This document shows, piece after piece, positions 11,810-31,762 of a stretch of DNA of 64,000 bases. Position numbers and translations under genes: made by a program. The stretch is taken from contig WARS01000011.1 in the NCBI GenBank assembly GCA_008933995.1, forward strand, positions 6,490,016 to 6,554,015. The letters run 5' to 3'. The number at the start of each line of letters is the position of its first letter. Positions within the stretch are counted from its first letter, which is position 1. The notes under the pieces were generated by a model. It was not told the DNA's origin. It saw nothing but the letters and a program-made list of their open reading frames with translations, and did not search any database. This DNA is from Datnioides undecimradiatus (lineage: Eukaryota; Chordata; Actinopteri; Lobotiformes; Datnioididae).

Positions 11810-12130
11810 TGTCTGCTGGGAGTGATACAGATGAGCAGTTTTAGTTTGGTCCATGTTACTCTCACCTCTGTCGACACTCTAGAGCAGAGACAGAGGCAGA
11901 AAGTAAACCTTATGATGATGTCGCTCCTCCTCTGACAAGAACCAGTGTGTGAAAGTGTGTGTGTGTGTGTGCGTGTGTGTGTTAGAGAAACTGAAGGAGA
12001 GACTGACAGAGCAGGGAGGGGTTGTGGGGGCTATTAGTGACTGTTGTGTTGTGTCCCTTAAGCTACGGTCGCAAATTTGAATAAACAGTAGACGGAGACA
12101 GACAGAGACAGAGAGAGATGTTTGTTTCAG
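11810..12130 (-). promoter_or_regulatory. Candidate noncoding first exon region for chrm2
   Basis: On the minus strand two good donor sites occur close together: GACAAG|GTAAGA (exon end 11810) and GACAGAG|GTGAGA about 55 bp upstream. They are preceded by GA-rich sequence. Muscarinic M2 genes in other vertebrates carry upstream noncoding exons, so this could be a chrm2 leader exon spliced to the coding start near 5332. The upstream limit is arbitrary and there is no direct evidence of transcription. Confidence 0.15.
11955..11982. repeat. GT microsatellite
   Basis: (GT)n with one GC interruption. Confidence 0.9.
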
Positions 12131-13044
12131 GACCATGGAAAGCACTCGCCTCTCCAGCACAAACGCATCACATTCTCCTGCATTACAAAGCTGTAGGCAA
12201 TTATGTGGAGAGAAGTTTGAGTGGATGTGGCATAAAATAAAATGGTAAAGCACTATTAAAAAGCAGACAAAAGGAGAGGGTCGCACTGTTATGCTGTTGC
12301 TGCAGGACGTTAACCTTTAAAACTCTGTTGTTTTGACCTTTTAACCAAACCGGTGACGCAGTCTGCCCCAGTTGGTGGATGACCTTACTTTGATGGAATT
12401 ACCACAAAGAATAATGGTTACCTCTCCATGACACAATATTGTAAATGAAACGAGAGAGAGTGCCATCCGACAGACACGGACTTGGCATGCAAATATGACT
12501 TGATATGAGAAAATGTGACATTATTTATTGTGCTTTTCCTGGTCCAGACTTATGGCACACTGTTCCTATCAACATTGGTCTGTTTGTTGATTTGCTTGGA
12601 TATAATGTAAACTGTGTAAGACTTGTGCACATTTTATATTCTGTGTAATTACTGTGGTTTGAAAGCACGTAAATATGTTATGATGTAGACAACTGTATTG
12701 GGCCATGAGCTTCACTTCTGCTGTTCCACCATTTATCATGAACACAAATCAATATGAGGCTTTGACTCTGTGTCTCCTCTACATGTGTGTGTTTGGCTGT
12801 GTGTCTTTGGTTTCCTGTCTCACAGAGGTTCCTTTTTCCAATTTCCGAGACCCCGCAGCATGTCTTAATGTTTGTAGTAACTGTAAATATTTAAAAAACA
12901 AATTATTGTTATTGATTATTCACAGTATTACTCACACTGATAATTTATTACCCTAAAATATAGATAGGGGTATCTTGTATCTGGTAAGGGAAAGTTACAC
13001 ATGAATGGTAAGGTCAAATATTTAAATATACTTATAGGCTGTCT

Positions 13045-13530
13045 TGCAGAAGAGTAGAGTAGAAACATTCTCACGTGTGCAGGGTGAATATGAACCAGCA
13101 GCGACTTAGCTTAGCATAAAGACTGGAAATAGGAGGAAACTATTTGGTAGGAGTCACTACACCTAACACGGAAATAGGCTCTGTCAGAAATTACTCCCTT
13201 GACCACTCATTCAGCACTCTTCAGGCTCTTCTTATATCATAATTTTATATCATCATAAACAGCCTTTGATTCATGCAGCTCATGGACATTAGTGTTTTCA
13301 CTCTATGGGCAATTTTGTAGGGATTTATATACTTGGTAAAATTAAACAATAAGAATCCAGACACTCAAGCTCAATAGCAGACAGGAAACGATGTGCACTA
13401 CTGCTTCCAGGTGTTGTGCTAAGCTAAGCAAAGGTATTGGCTATTTATGTTTAAATCTATTGTAAAAAGAAATGGGACAGCAGTTGATATTCTCATCTAA
13501 CTCTTAGCAAATTAAGCATATTTTCCAACA
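13045..13530. repeat. Foldback dispersed repeat, full-length copy
   Basis: The left arm contains CTTAGCTTAGCATAAAGACT followed by GGAAATAGGAGG. The right arm contains the inverted counterpart TGTGCTAAGCTAAGC and ends with GATATTCTCATCTAACTCTT then AGCAAATTAAGCATATTTTCC. This layout, with a CTTAGCTTAGCATAAAGACTGG arm and its inverse, is a repeat family I know from percomorph fish genomes, although I do not recall its formal name. The centre looks diverged. Confidence 0.6.
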
Positions 13531-15286
13531 CAGTTGTTAAGATTAAAATATAATGTAAGCTAATTTTGATAAAATAGTGTTTTTGTTAACTAGTTTGCAT
13601 TGACATTATAGATAACATAAATTAAAAGTATCCATTGCAACAGTAAACAGAGATACTGTCATGATTTTTTTAAGATATTGTTTATTGTCATCATTATTAT
13701 TTTATGAAACAATAAGTATAGAATGAGTATTTTATGGTAGAATAAATATAGTTCTTGTGATTCTAAGTAAAATGTCATAAGTAATAAATAAGTCAGCTGT
13801 TTTCATGATGATTCCTCTGGGCAATGGCTTGTGTGGTTTTAAAGCTCGACACTGAATGTATAATTCATGAGGACTGTACATTGTGTCAAGACCTTGTTGG
13901 CTACTGGCGATTGCTTTGCATGGCAACGACACTGAATTAGTGTCTGCATACATGAATGGGCAGGTTAAAGGCTTTAGTTTCATCAGAGGCTCCATCCTTT
14001 ATTTTATTGTGTCAGATGGAATATGTTTTTCCAGTTGAGTTACACGCAAGCTGACCTATGAGCGAAAGCCTGACACAGACTGTTGTATATACATTCACGG
14101 GCTGGAATGTAAGTGTTCAGAGTTGAAAGCAGGAAGCAGGACAGACAGAAACCATAAAGGATCTACTGCTGCAGGGCATGTGATGTATGTAATTGCACAG
14201 CACCATGAGTGCCCACCCCCAAACACACACACACACACACATGCACACACATATATGAATACTTCATTGTGATACAAAATTACTTCTCTCATTATTGACT
14301 AAATTCTTACACATTCTTACACTTACAGTCACTAACTTCCTGTTTCTGTGGCCCACATTGGCACCACAGCGTCGCACTATAAGCCCTAAGAAAACATCTC
14401 TTGGTGTCCTCACAATAAGAAGAACACCCACATTCAAAAGTTGCCATCCACTACTCTTATGCGCACAAGGAATAAAAAAGCAGCTTACAATGAAGCTCTC
14501 TCCTCTTCACTATATGAAGCAGAGCCCCAAGGCTGCAGGGAAATGAGGTCATCTAGTTGGAGCCCGAGCAGCTGTTTGAATGGAGTGGGGCCGCACACAA
14601 TGGCAGCCCTCTATCTAACATGTCTGATAAGACCGCCTCGCATTTTCTGAAATTTACTGGTGCATTCAGTTTACAACAAAGCTGTGGTGATTTAGAAAAT
14701 GTGTCCTAGAAGGAGAGGGGAAACTTCAAAGTCACGCTGCAAGTTTTGCTCACGTAATTAAATATTTCATCATGCACTAATGCACTAATGTTGATGACAC
14801 ACAGACATTTACTGTAACTTCTCTGGGCCTGCAGCGAATCGTGACATTTTAATCTCTTCTGGTGATTCATCAAAGACCGCGTGTAATTTATCATTGTCCT
14901 AGGATTTGGGCCACCTGAATTATAGTCAACTTCTGTCACTGATGTTACCTGTAGATACATTATCGCCAGTTTGTGTTTCAGATAGACTACTGTTAGATTT
15001 AAGTGACAGAGGTAAGCAGCAGATTTTCTGAAAAAATTCCTGCAATTTTGAAAGTATCTCCAGACTCTTCTGATCATCTGAGAGTAAACAATATTCATTT
15101 TAAATGACACAAGAAACATTTAAAAGTGTTGTTTGTTGTGAACAGCAACACTCTGTATTTGATAAAGGGAACAGTGTTGTAGTGTGAAGAGTGGAAACAT
15201 TTTTTTTTTTAAATGTACAGAGTATTTTTATGATCTAGATTGTTACTAACATATTTGATGAGCTATAAAAAATAAGTGGCAATTGT
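13531..15286. other. Intergenic DNA with a CA microsatellite, no gene seen
   Basis: A (CA)n tract lies at 14223-14250. Otherwise AT-rich sequence without recognisable coding potential. Confidence 0.45.
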
Positions 15287-15452
15287 TTAAACCTTTATCG
15301 GGCAAGTGACCATATTTGAGCACTTGCGCACATGTTGTACATGTTGTAATACATTTTTTTTTCAAAATGGTCATGTTATGTGCTCCAACAACACTCTGGG
15401 GTTGAAATTTTGAATTTACAAGTATTTCAATGAGTGCCCTTTAAAGGGTTAA
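15287..15452. mobile_element. piggyBac-like miniature inverted-repeat element (MITE)
   Basis: The element is flanked by TTAA on both sides (15287-15290 and 15449-15452), the target-site duplication made by piggyBac transposases. The ends are imperfect inverted repeats: ACCTTTATCGGGCAAGTGAC on the left, and ACCCTTTAAAGGGCACTCAT when the right end is read on the minus strand. The 158-bp interior has no coding capacity, so the element would depend on a transposase elsewhere. Confidence 0.5.
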
Positions 15453-18400
15453 CTTCTTGATTAGATTCTTTGCTCTGTTGCTCTAATCTCATGGTAAACT
15501 GAAACTGGAGCTACTGGTAAATCTGACTACAGAACTTGCAACATTTTTCTTTGGAGATACACAAAAGAGAATTTTATATTGTAATATCACCAATGAACAA
15601 ATGTGTGATAATGTTCACCAGCCACAAACTAATGCTACACTGTCGGTAACAGATAACAAAATGTAGAAATGATTCAATAATAAACTCTGTTAAAGCAGTG
15701 TGACAGCAATTTAATATTTCACTTCCATAAAGCTGCAATGCATACAAGAGATTAAAAACACAATGGTCAAGAGGAAGATATTCTACACGAGTCATGCTAC
15801 AAAACACACTGGGTGTTACATTTTCCAAAACCCAATTTAACCAGTCCAAGAGAGAGAGAAGGGTGGGATGACTCTGAATATGTATCTGTTGGAATCACTT
15901 TGTGAATTTATTCTCTTTGTCATTTAGGTGAAATAGAAATGTCTGTTAATGTGCAGTTGGAACAGCATCACTTTAACATGAAAACACAACTGATAACCTG
16001 TGTCTTTTGCTCAAAGGTGCCATTATAAGTCTCTACTAATTAGTCAGTTCTCACAAGCTTCTCATGTGTCTGCCTCTTACTGATTGGTTGTTAAATGTCT
16101 CTGCTGCCATCTGGAGGAATAATGTCTGCCCTTACTACGCCTAGCATCTCCGCATGCACTCTCCTTACTGACCTGCAGACAACTGTGGTGTGAGGCTTCT
16201 CCACCATGTTAAGGAAGGGTAAATATCTGCAGATGTTATATGGCAAAGTTTAAGAGAGACAAACATTGCATGCAGCTGAGTGGATGCTAAAACTAATCAG
16301 AAATCTGAAACTTATCTGAATCAAAAACTTGAAAGTAGAAGTGATCTACCCAGCCTACATCAATTTGAAAACCAGACTATTACCAAATAAGTGATAGCAA
16401 CTTCGGTGAAATAAAACAACTTAAGTGCTTTCAACTACATCTCTCCTCGTGAGCTATTTGCTTATGTGCTGTCATCTAAGAGGTAGGCTTAATTAATATG
16501 AGGCATCATGAATCCTCCTTGAATTCTCACTCCTGGCCTGTGACATTCTGTTGATGCTGTGTCGCCTGTGTTTTGACCAAAAGTCATATCAGCCAGTTTA
16601 ATGTAGGGGGCCTGGATTAATTCTTGAATGATTATTTGATGGTTGATCTTTTGGATGTGATGGTTAAAACTCACAGAATGGGCTGACTGCTGTTTAAACA
16701 ATAGAAAATAAATGTTCTGCTGTCACAGACCTGTAAAGCAGATTCTCTCTCTCTCTCTCTGTCTTGCTAATAGGTCCCAACTGGAGCCCCTGATCTCTGT
16801 GGAACATAATGAGCATCAGAGTGCTGACAAGCTGCTCTTTCATTTCATCATTCATCTCACACTCAAAAATCTTTCCATGTTCACTTAGAAACACATTAGA
16901 AAAGAAATATGGTGCTAGTTTGCATGATGCAGTGGCCATCTGCAATGGAAATTATATGTAAAGTGAGGAGATGAATACTGACCACATCTCAACCCTTTCC
17001 TATTCAGATTATACATATAACCACTGCAAATATGATTCATGGTTCACTTGGGGTCAAACTAATTCTGCTAATGAAAGGAGGAAATGAAAGGATTTTTATG
17101 TCAGTTTCAGTTTCTATTAGCACCACGCGGCAACATACACGCATAATCACAGTGTCTACTCAGACAGTGGAGATGCACTAATAATAACCATAATGTACAT
17201 CAGATTTTATTCATTTAAATTTCTCATGTAATCACATCATTTTAAAATTTATGTTGATTTCTCTTGTATACTATATACAATTATATAGTTGTATAATCAC
17301 ACAATCATCCACCTGTTATTTGAATTCCTGGATGTGGTTATGGAGAAAGCTTAACCACAGGGTGTAACCCTACATTTGTGAGCCTCAGCGTGTCCTCTCA
17401 TTACCTGACAGAGATGCTTAACACTGCTGGACAGCAGGCCATCACCATCACAGCAGCTTTCCATGTTCAGCTATGTTGCTGAAATCTCCTCTAAAGAGTT
17501 AATACTCACGTATACATTATGTCTTCATTCATGTGTCAGGTTATCTGTGTTGATAATGAGACACCTTTAAACTGATTTTTTGACAAGTGCTACACTTTAT
17601 ATCTCCCCTTTTTTATTTTGTATGTAGTCTAGCAGCAGGATGCACCCAAACACTTAAGATCTTTAAGTTATTGTCTTTAATGTCTTGCCAGTTTCTATAT
17701 GCTGGTTCTGCAGATGCTTTTTGCAGCTTCAACTATATATTTTAGAGTTGGAATGAAAAATCACTTATTTGAAGAGTTAAAGTTGAATGTATCATATCAG
17801 TTTAGAATTTCAACAGATTTAATGATCAGCATATCTTGTGAAAAGATGTAAGACAAAATTAAAAGGTAGCTCTTTTTCACTTGAATTGGATTATGTAAGT
17901 AGTCATTCAATTTAAGACACCAGATTCTTAAATAGCTGGACCTTTAAAAGTGTCTCCATTTGAGCAGCACGTGTCTATGGGAGCTGTACAGGCAAATATG
18001 TTACTGACCACTGGCAGCTCATGAAAGAGGCTTGCAATGCAAATCAGCTCTGACAACACAAATGAAGTATGAATTATACTGATCTCATACATTTCCACTC
18101 ATGCATACTCATACAAAATAAACATATGCCACAACCTTATTGCAGCTGATTTGCCTGGCTTGTCACCTGATGGTCTGTGCTCCCTGCAAAATATGTCAGG
18201 AAAACACAGTGACTGTCATTTGTAAAAACCGGACCTGACCAGATAATCTCACATTGTGAACTCAACATAATGATTTGGTTTAGAAATAAGGGGAGTCTAT
18301 GGAAGACCCTTCCCATCAGATGAAAAACATAGTTGAGATAAAGTAACAAAACAATTTCTAGTTAAAATATCAGTATATCAATATTTTGACTTATTTAATA

Positions 18401-18770
18401 AAAATGAAGGGATACTAAATACATACTAAGTATAGCTACACTACCGTAATTACTTATTTAGGAGATACTGGGTTGAAATCTTATAACTAAGTGAAAAGAC
18501 CATAAAAACATAAATTGTGAGATTTGATGCCCAAATTGTGACATTACAAGTCTAACTTAACAAATCAAAATCATGAATCATACAGTCGAAATAGTAAGTA
18601 AATCGCAATTTTGACAAGGCAGGTTATGTCAGAACTTGGGTATATTTCTGTTTACCACACGTAACTTTCCATGTGTTTTTCTATTGAATTTCTCAGGGAA
18701 TTGTTTTGACAGTAAACAAAGCAGTCTGGTCGTCAAATCAGTAAGAAGCTTAAATTTTTTGAACGACGCT
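15453..18770. other. Intergenic DNA upstream of gnai1, no gene seen
   Basis: AT-rich sequence with a (CT)n tract at 16744-16760 and no recognisable gene or RNA. It includes the distal flank of gnai1. Confidence 0.45.
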
Positions 18771-18779
18771 TGTTGCTCC

Positions 18780-27509
<8,730 letters not shown>

Positions 27510-28660
27510 AGGTGATGCATGCCCTGTCCCGTTTCCTCCTGTAACCATGGTTTCTGTTGTGATCCTTTATCGATCATGGTGTCTTTATTGATTTGTTGTT
27601 TCTGTTCAGGAAGCCCAGTGGCCGACTTACCAAGTGACTTTATTCAAGGGGACTCTGACTGGAGGGAACTTCATGGACCCAGCTGAGAATGTCACTTTTA
27701 ACCTCTTATTAACTTATGTTCATCTCTAAAAGTTTTGAAGACGGTGTGTAGAAAAAACATTTTGTGTAAAGTATTTGTACAACTCTCTATGGCCGGGGAT
27801 TTTTTCCACAGTTTTTAAAATGTGCTTGTTTTACCTTTTATTATCATTATTTTAAATTTTTATATTAAAAAGGGGGGGGGCCTTGACATTTTTTTTTTTT
27901 TTGTCCACTTTGTCTTTTGTTTGTAGGTGCTCCTGCCTTGCATGCCTTAGTTGCAGTGTTTTCTTTTTGTTGAGTTAGATGTTAGATTCATGTAGATGTT
28001 ACCCCCCAACCACCACATACACACATACACCCCAGAGTCCATGTTATGTATTTCTTTCTGATTATTTCATTGTTACATATTTTTTGCCTCCTTGGACAAA
28101 CCAAGCAAGACCAAGTCACTCTGTAGACCAATTCACTCTGACTCTGACATACTGTGAGAGCTGTGTGTAAACCTTTTTGGATGTGTGGTTTGCATGTGTG
28201 CAGCAAGTGGGAGCTTCTGTTTTGATTGAGGCCAAAAGCCAGTGTGAGTGATTGCGTGAATGTCTGTGTGAATGTATGCACAATATAAAACAAAGGGACT
28301 TTATTCCTCTACTTGTCATCCTCTTTCAAAGTTTATTTTTTTAACCAAAAAAGAAGCTACTCTCTCTAATTAACGAGTGCATGTTATTGGTGCGCCGCTC
28401 CAGACTGTAACATTCCTGATTGAATCCCAAACTAAAGAGAAGCTTTGAAAAGAGGATGCCAGTGGCGGCTTTGTAGCAGACAGTGGGACCATATGTAGAT
28501 CTGTGTTCAGTGCATAGACAGGTGGCACTGTTATTGATCATGATCTGTAATGGTTTCAAGTTACATATCCCCCCCAGACCCCGACCCTCTGTTTCCATTG
28601 GACGGGCACATTAGTGGACTAATCTCCATGATTTTGCTAATAAAAGAGCTGCTATGGCAA
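27510..28660 (+). other. gnai1: gnai1 3' UTR
   Basis: Noncoding sequence after the stop. A possible 98-bp intron lies at 27512-27609: donor AAAG|GTGATG two nt after the stop codon, acceptor TTTCTGTTCAG. I recall a comparable 3' UTR intron in mammalian GNAI2/GNAI3. A G9 run near 27871 and a T14 run near 27890 follow. Confidence 0.55.
28639..28644 (+). terminator. gnai1: Candidate gnai1 poly(A) signal
   Basis: AATAAA about 1.1 kb after the stop, followed within 60 bp by a T/GT-rich element (TTGTCTTTTTTGTGTGTG). Confidence 0.5.
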
Positions 28661-30749
28661 CTTATGCAATAAGCACTTGTCTCTCTTGTCTTTTTTGTGT
28701 GTGAATATTTGTGTCTTTTCTAATGTTCATCACTGACTGACACACGCTAGTCTTAATGATTGGCTGTTATCTCATCAGCAGTAACTGTTACCAAAATCAA
28801 TTGTTGATCTCAATTTTTAAGACCTAATACAAAACTTCTTTGGCTCCAGCTTGTCCAATCTGGTAATTCGGAATTTAATTTCTAGTTTTGTCATTGTAAA
28901 TTTAATATATTTGGGTTTTAAACTCTTGCTACCCTGGGACATCCTTTACTAATATTTCTCTAGAAAAAAACAGTAATATTAACACACTGACAGACTGATA
29001 GTTGCAGCCTTAAAACAAAGTTGCTTCTGAAAATTATTTTTGACTGTTGCGTTTGGTGATGATGTAGTCTTATGTTAAATGTATTGCCTTTCATCAATTA
29101 AAAATGTGTTAGAAATTAAGGGCACATAGCAGAAACAGTTGTGCATATGGCAGAAGCACACTTTGGTTTAGGTTGATTAATGTTCCTCACCCACATTGAG
29201 ACACACTATATTTTGCAGTTCGGGTCCAGACCTACAGAAAGCAGCATTTCTTAAAGCTTTGTCTTAGTTTTTGGTCTGTGGATTTGAGAGATTATTAACG
29301 TGTTGAATTATGTGACCCTGATTCTTCAGAAACATGTTTAGCAGTAGATAAAAATTATTAAATCTTCCCTATAGATGTGACAAACTCAACTATAATTCAC
29401 TGATTAACACTTCTTCTGATATGTTCAGTCGCCAAGAAAGCTAAATAAATGTGCAAACTCCTCTCTGAATATGGCAGTATGTTTTCTTCCAAAGGTTGAA
29501 TGCTGGACACAAGATGTCTCCTTCACTGAAAAGTGTGTTTGTCAGTGTGTGTGTGTTCTGTAAACTCCAAATTTCCACATCACATTTTTGTAAGTTGTAT
29601 TTTGGACAAGGAATGGCTTCCAAAGTAGGTGCTTTGTCACAAAATGATGTCTTAAACTGACATTTAAGGTGAACACAAGAAAACTCGCTCAGCAGTTCAG
29701 TATTAAAAACTGAAATGAAAAATGAACTGGTGCAGTGGAGGATTTGATGGCATCTACAATTAAAATCAGCAGTGGGCAGTTGGGAGTGTTCAGTAGTAAA
29801 TAGTTCCATCTAGTGGTCAAATTTAGCAACTGCATGTAACGACCAAGACAGCTGCTTGATGTGAGACAACAGAGGAAAATCTCATCACCGGTTTTAATGT
29901 AATTAACATAGATTGTTCCTGACAAAGATGTATTGGTCTTTCATATAAAATCTCCCTTGGAAACGCCCCAAGATTAGGACTAATGAATCCTGGGCAGAGA
30001 GAGTGATTTTCTACCAAGCTGTGCTGATTTAAAGCAAGAACTGTGGCACTGAATCCAGTCCAGTATTCATGAGCCAATCAACCGCTAAAGGATTTAGTTT
30101 AGAGATAGTGATGGGCTTTTCAGAACAACTGTCATTTCTTATTTTTATATATTTCATTAACACAAAGATGATGGCAACAAACATCCTACAAATGGGTCAC
30201 AGCAGTGCCAAGGCTGACTCCTGTCTTGCAGACTTTGCTAAGCCATCACTGCTCAAGCACAATGATTAGGCATTAGCTGAGAGGACACTATTTTTGGGAG
30301 GCATTGTGTGATTTAAAAGCTAACTGCAGAGTCATTTAGCTAATCCCCAAAGCCCTCCAAGGGAGATCAAACAGTGTGGATATGAAGCTTCTTCAAAATG
30401 AAGGTGTAGTTGAGGAAGGAGTAAAGAGAGGAGGAGGATGATGCTAATGATGGTGATCAAACAGCGCATCATTGCAGACTGCAGCTGGCCAGGGACTCAA
30501 ATCAAAAGGAGTCCAACCCAAACCATATATCTTGTATAAAGAAATTCTTTGAAAACTGAGTGTAATCACCAGCTAATTTTCTGATCCACAGATTTTTTAC
30601 TTAAAAGGGTTAACATCAGAGAAGGCTGGAAGACACAGAACAGCACAGAAGAGTTTTCAATGTTATTATAGCTAAATCACTGTGTATTTTCTAATGAATA
30701 TTTTTATATAGATATAAAACAGAATAAAACATTGTGATAAAGATCCCTT
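28661..30749. other. Intergenic DNA between gnai1 and magi2, no gene seen
   Basis: No recognisable exon, RNA or repeat family. The minus-strand frames near 29441-30077 are short and have no family resemblance. Confidence 0.45.
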
Positions 30750-30925
30750 TAGGGAAAAATTTTTCACTTTGGAAAAAAATAGAGTTAAATTGGATGACTG
30801 ATTGGCACCAATTTCATGTCTATACTGTAAATATGAAGCTGCTTAGCTTAGCTTAGCACAAAGAGTGGAAACAGAGGGAAACAGCTAGCCAGGCTCTCTC
30901 CAAATGAACCAAAATCTGCTGTAAA
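30750..30925. repeat. Foldback dispersed repeat, partial copy
   Basis: Same family as 13045-13530. It reads TTTCATGTCTATACTGTAAA, then TATGAAGCTGCTTAGCTTAG, then a segment GTGGAAACAGAGGGAAACAG followed by CTAGCCAGGCTCTCTCC. Only one arm is clear. Confidence 0.55.
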
Positions 30926-31710
30926 CATGCTTTTGAGACATTAAGTGTTTTTAAGCTAATTTGCTTAAAGTGACTTACTTGTTTACATACCTAGCAGATA
31001 TGGTGCAAGATTATAATTCACATTGTGTTTATGAAGAAAGTAAATCCAGTAGGCCTATTGATCCCTTTTTTACTGTTTTTGTTCTCCACCATCTCTGGGA
31101 AATATTGGTCTCTTTATTTGTTATATCCTACACTTTGTTTACTAAAACACAACACATATGAACAACTTGTTAAAGGCAATATAAATTGTGAATAAAGCTG
31201 TAGGCTTAAAAAAAAAAGCTGAGAGATGCAAAAAAAAATGGCTTTGTCATTGTGTGTTACCCTTTATTAAAGTCTGTTGTTACATTGTTAATATGACAAC
31301 ATTGATTCTGGAGGTTTAACTCAGTTTTACAAAGAACTGAGGCCAAGATATTTACTGAGTGAGACATTTTTCTATTGAAAACTTGTCTCAGGGCCTACGC
31401 TCTGGTGGACAAATATGCAGTCAGATTTTCTAATTCTCCTCAAAAATATCTTTTTCTTACTTACGCACTGATGCCAATACAAATTTGTGACAAACTAAAA
31501 TCAGCCGAGTAGCACAGCTGAGTTTTCAGTTAGGCTTTAGTGAGGAAGTCTTGGTGGTTTGGACTCTTTCTACAGGTGTACTGTGCCATCACAAGTTTCA
31601 CTACATAATTAAATTTCATCGTGAGCTTGGAGAAAAAGACAACATGATTTAGTTGCCAATTCCCCGAAGCGATTCAGTCTAATTAACTTATTCTCTATGT
31701 TTGGTGTGTC

Positions 31711-31762
<52 letters not shown>

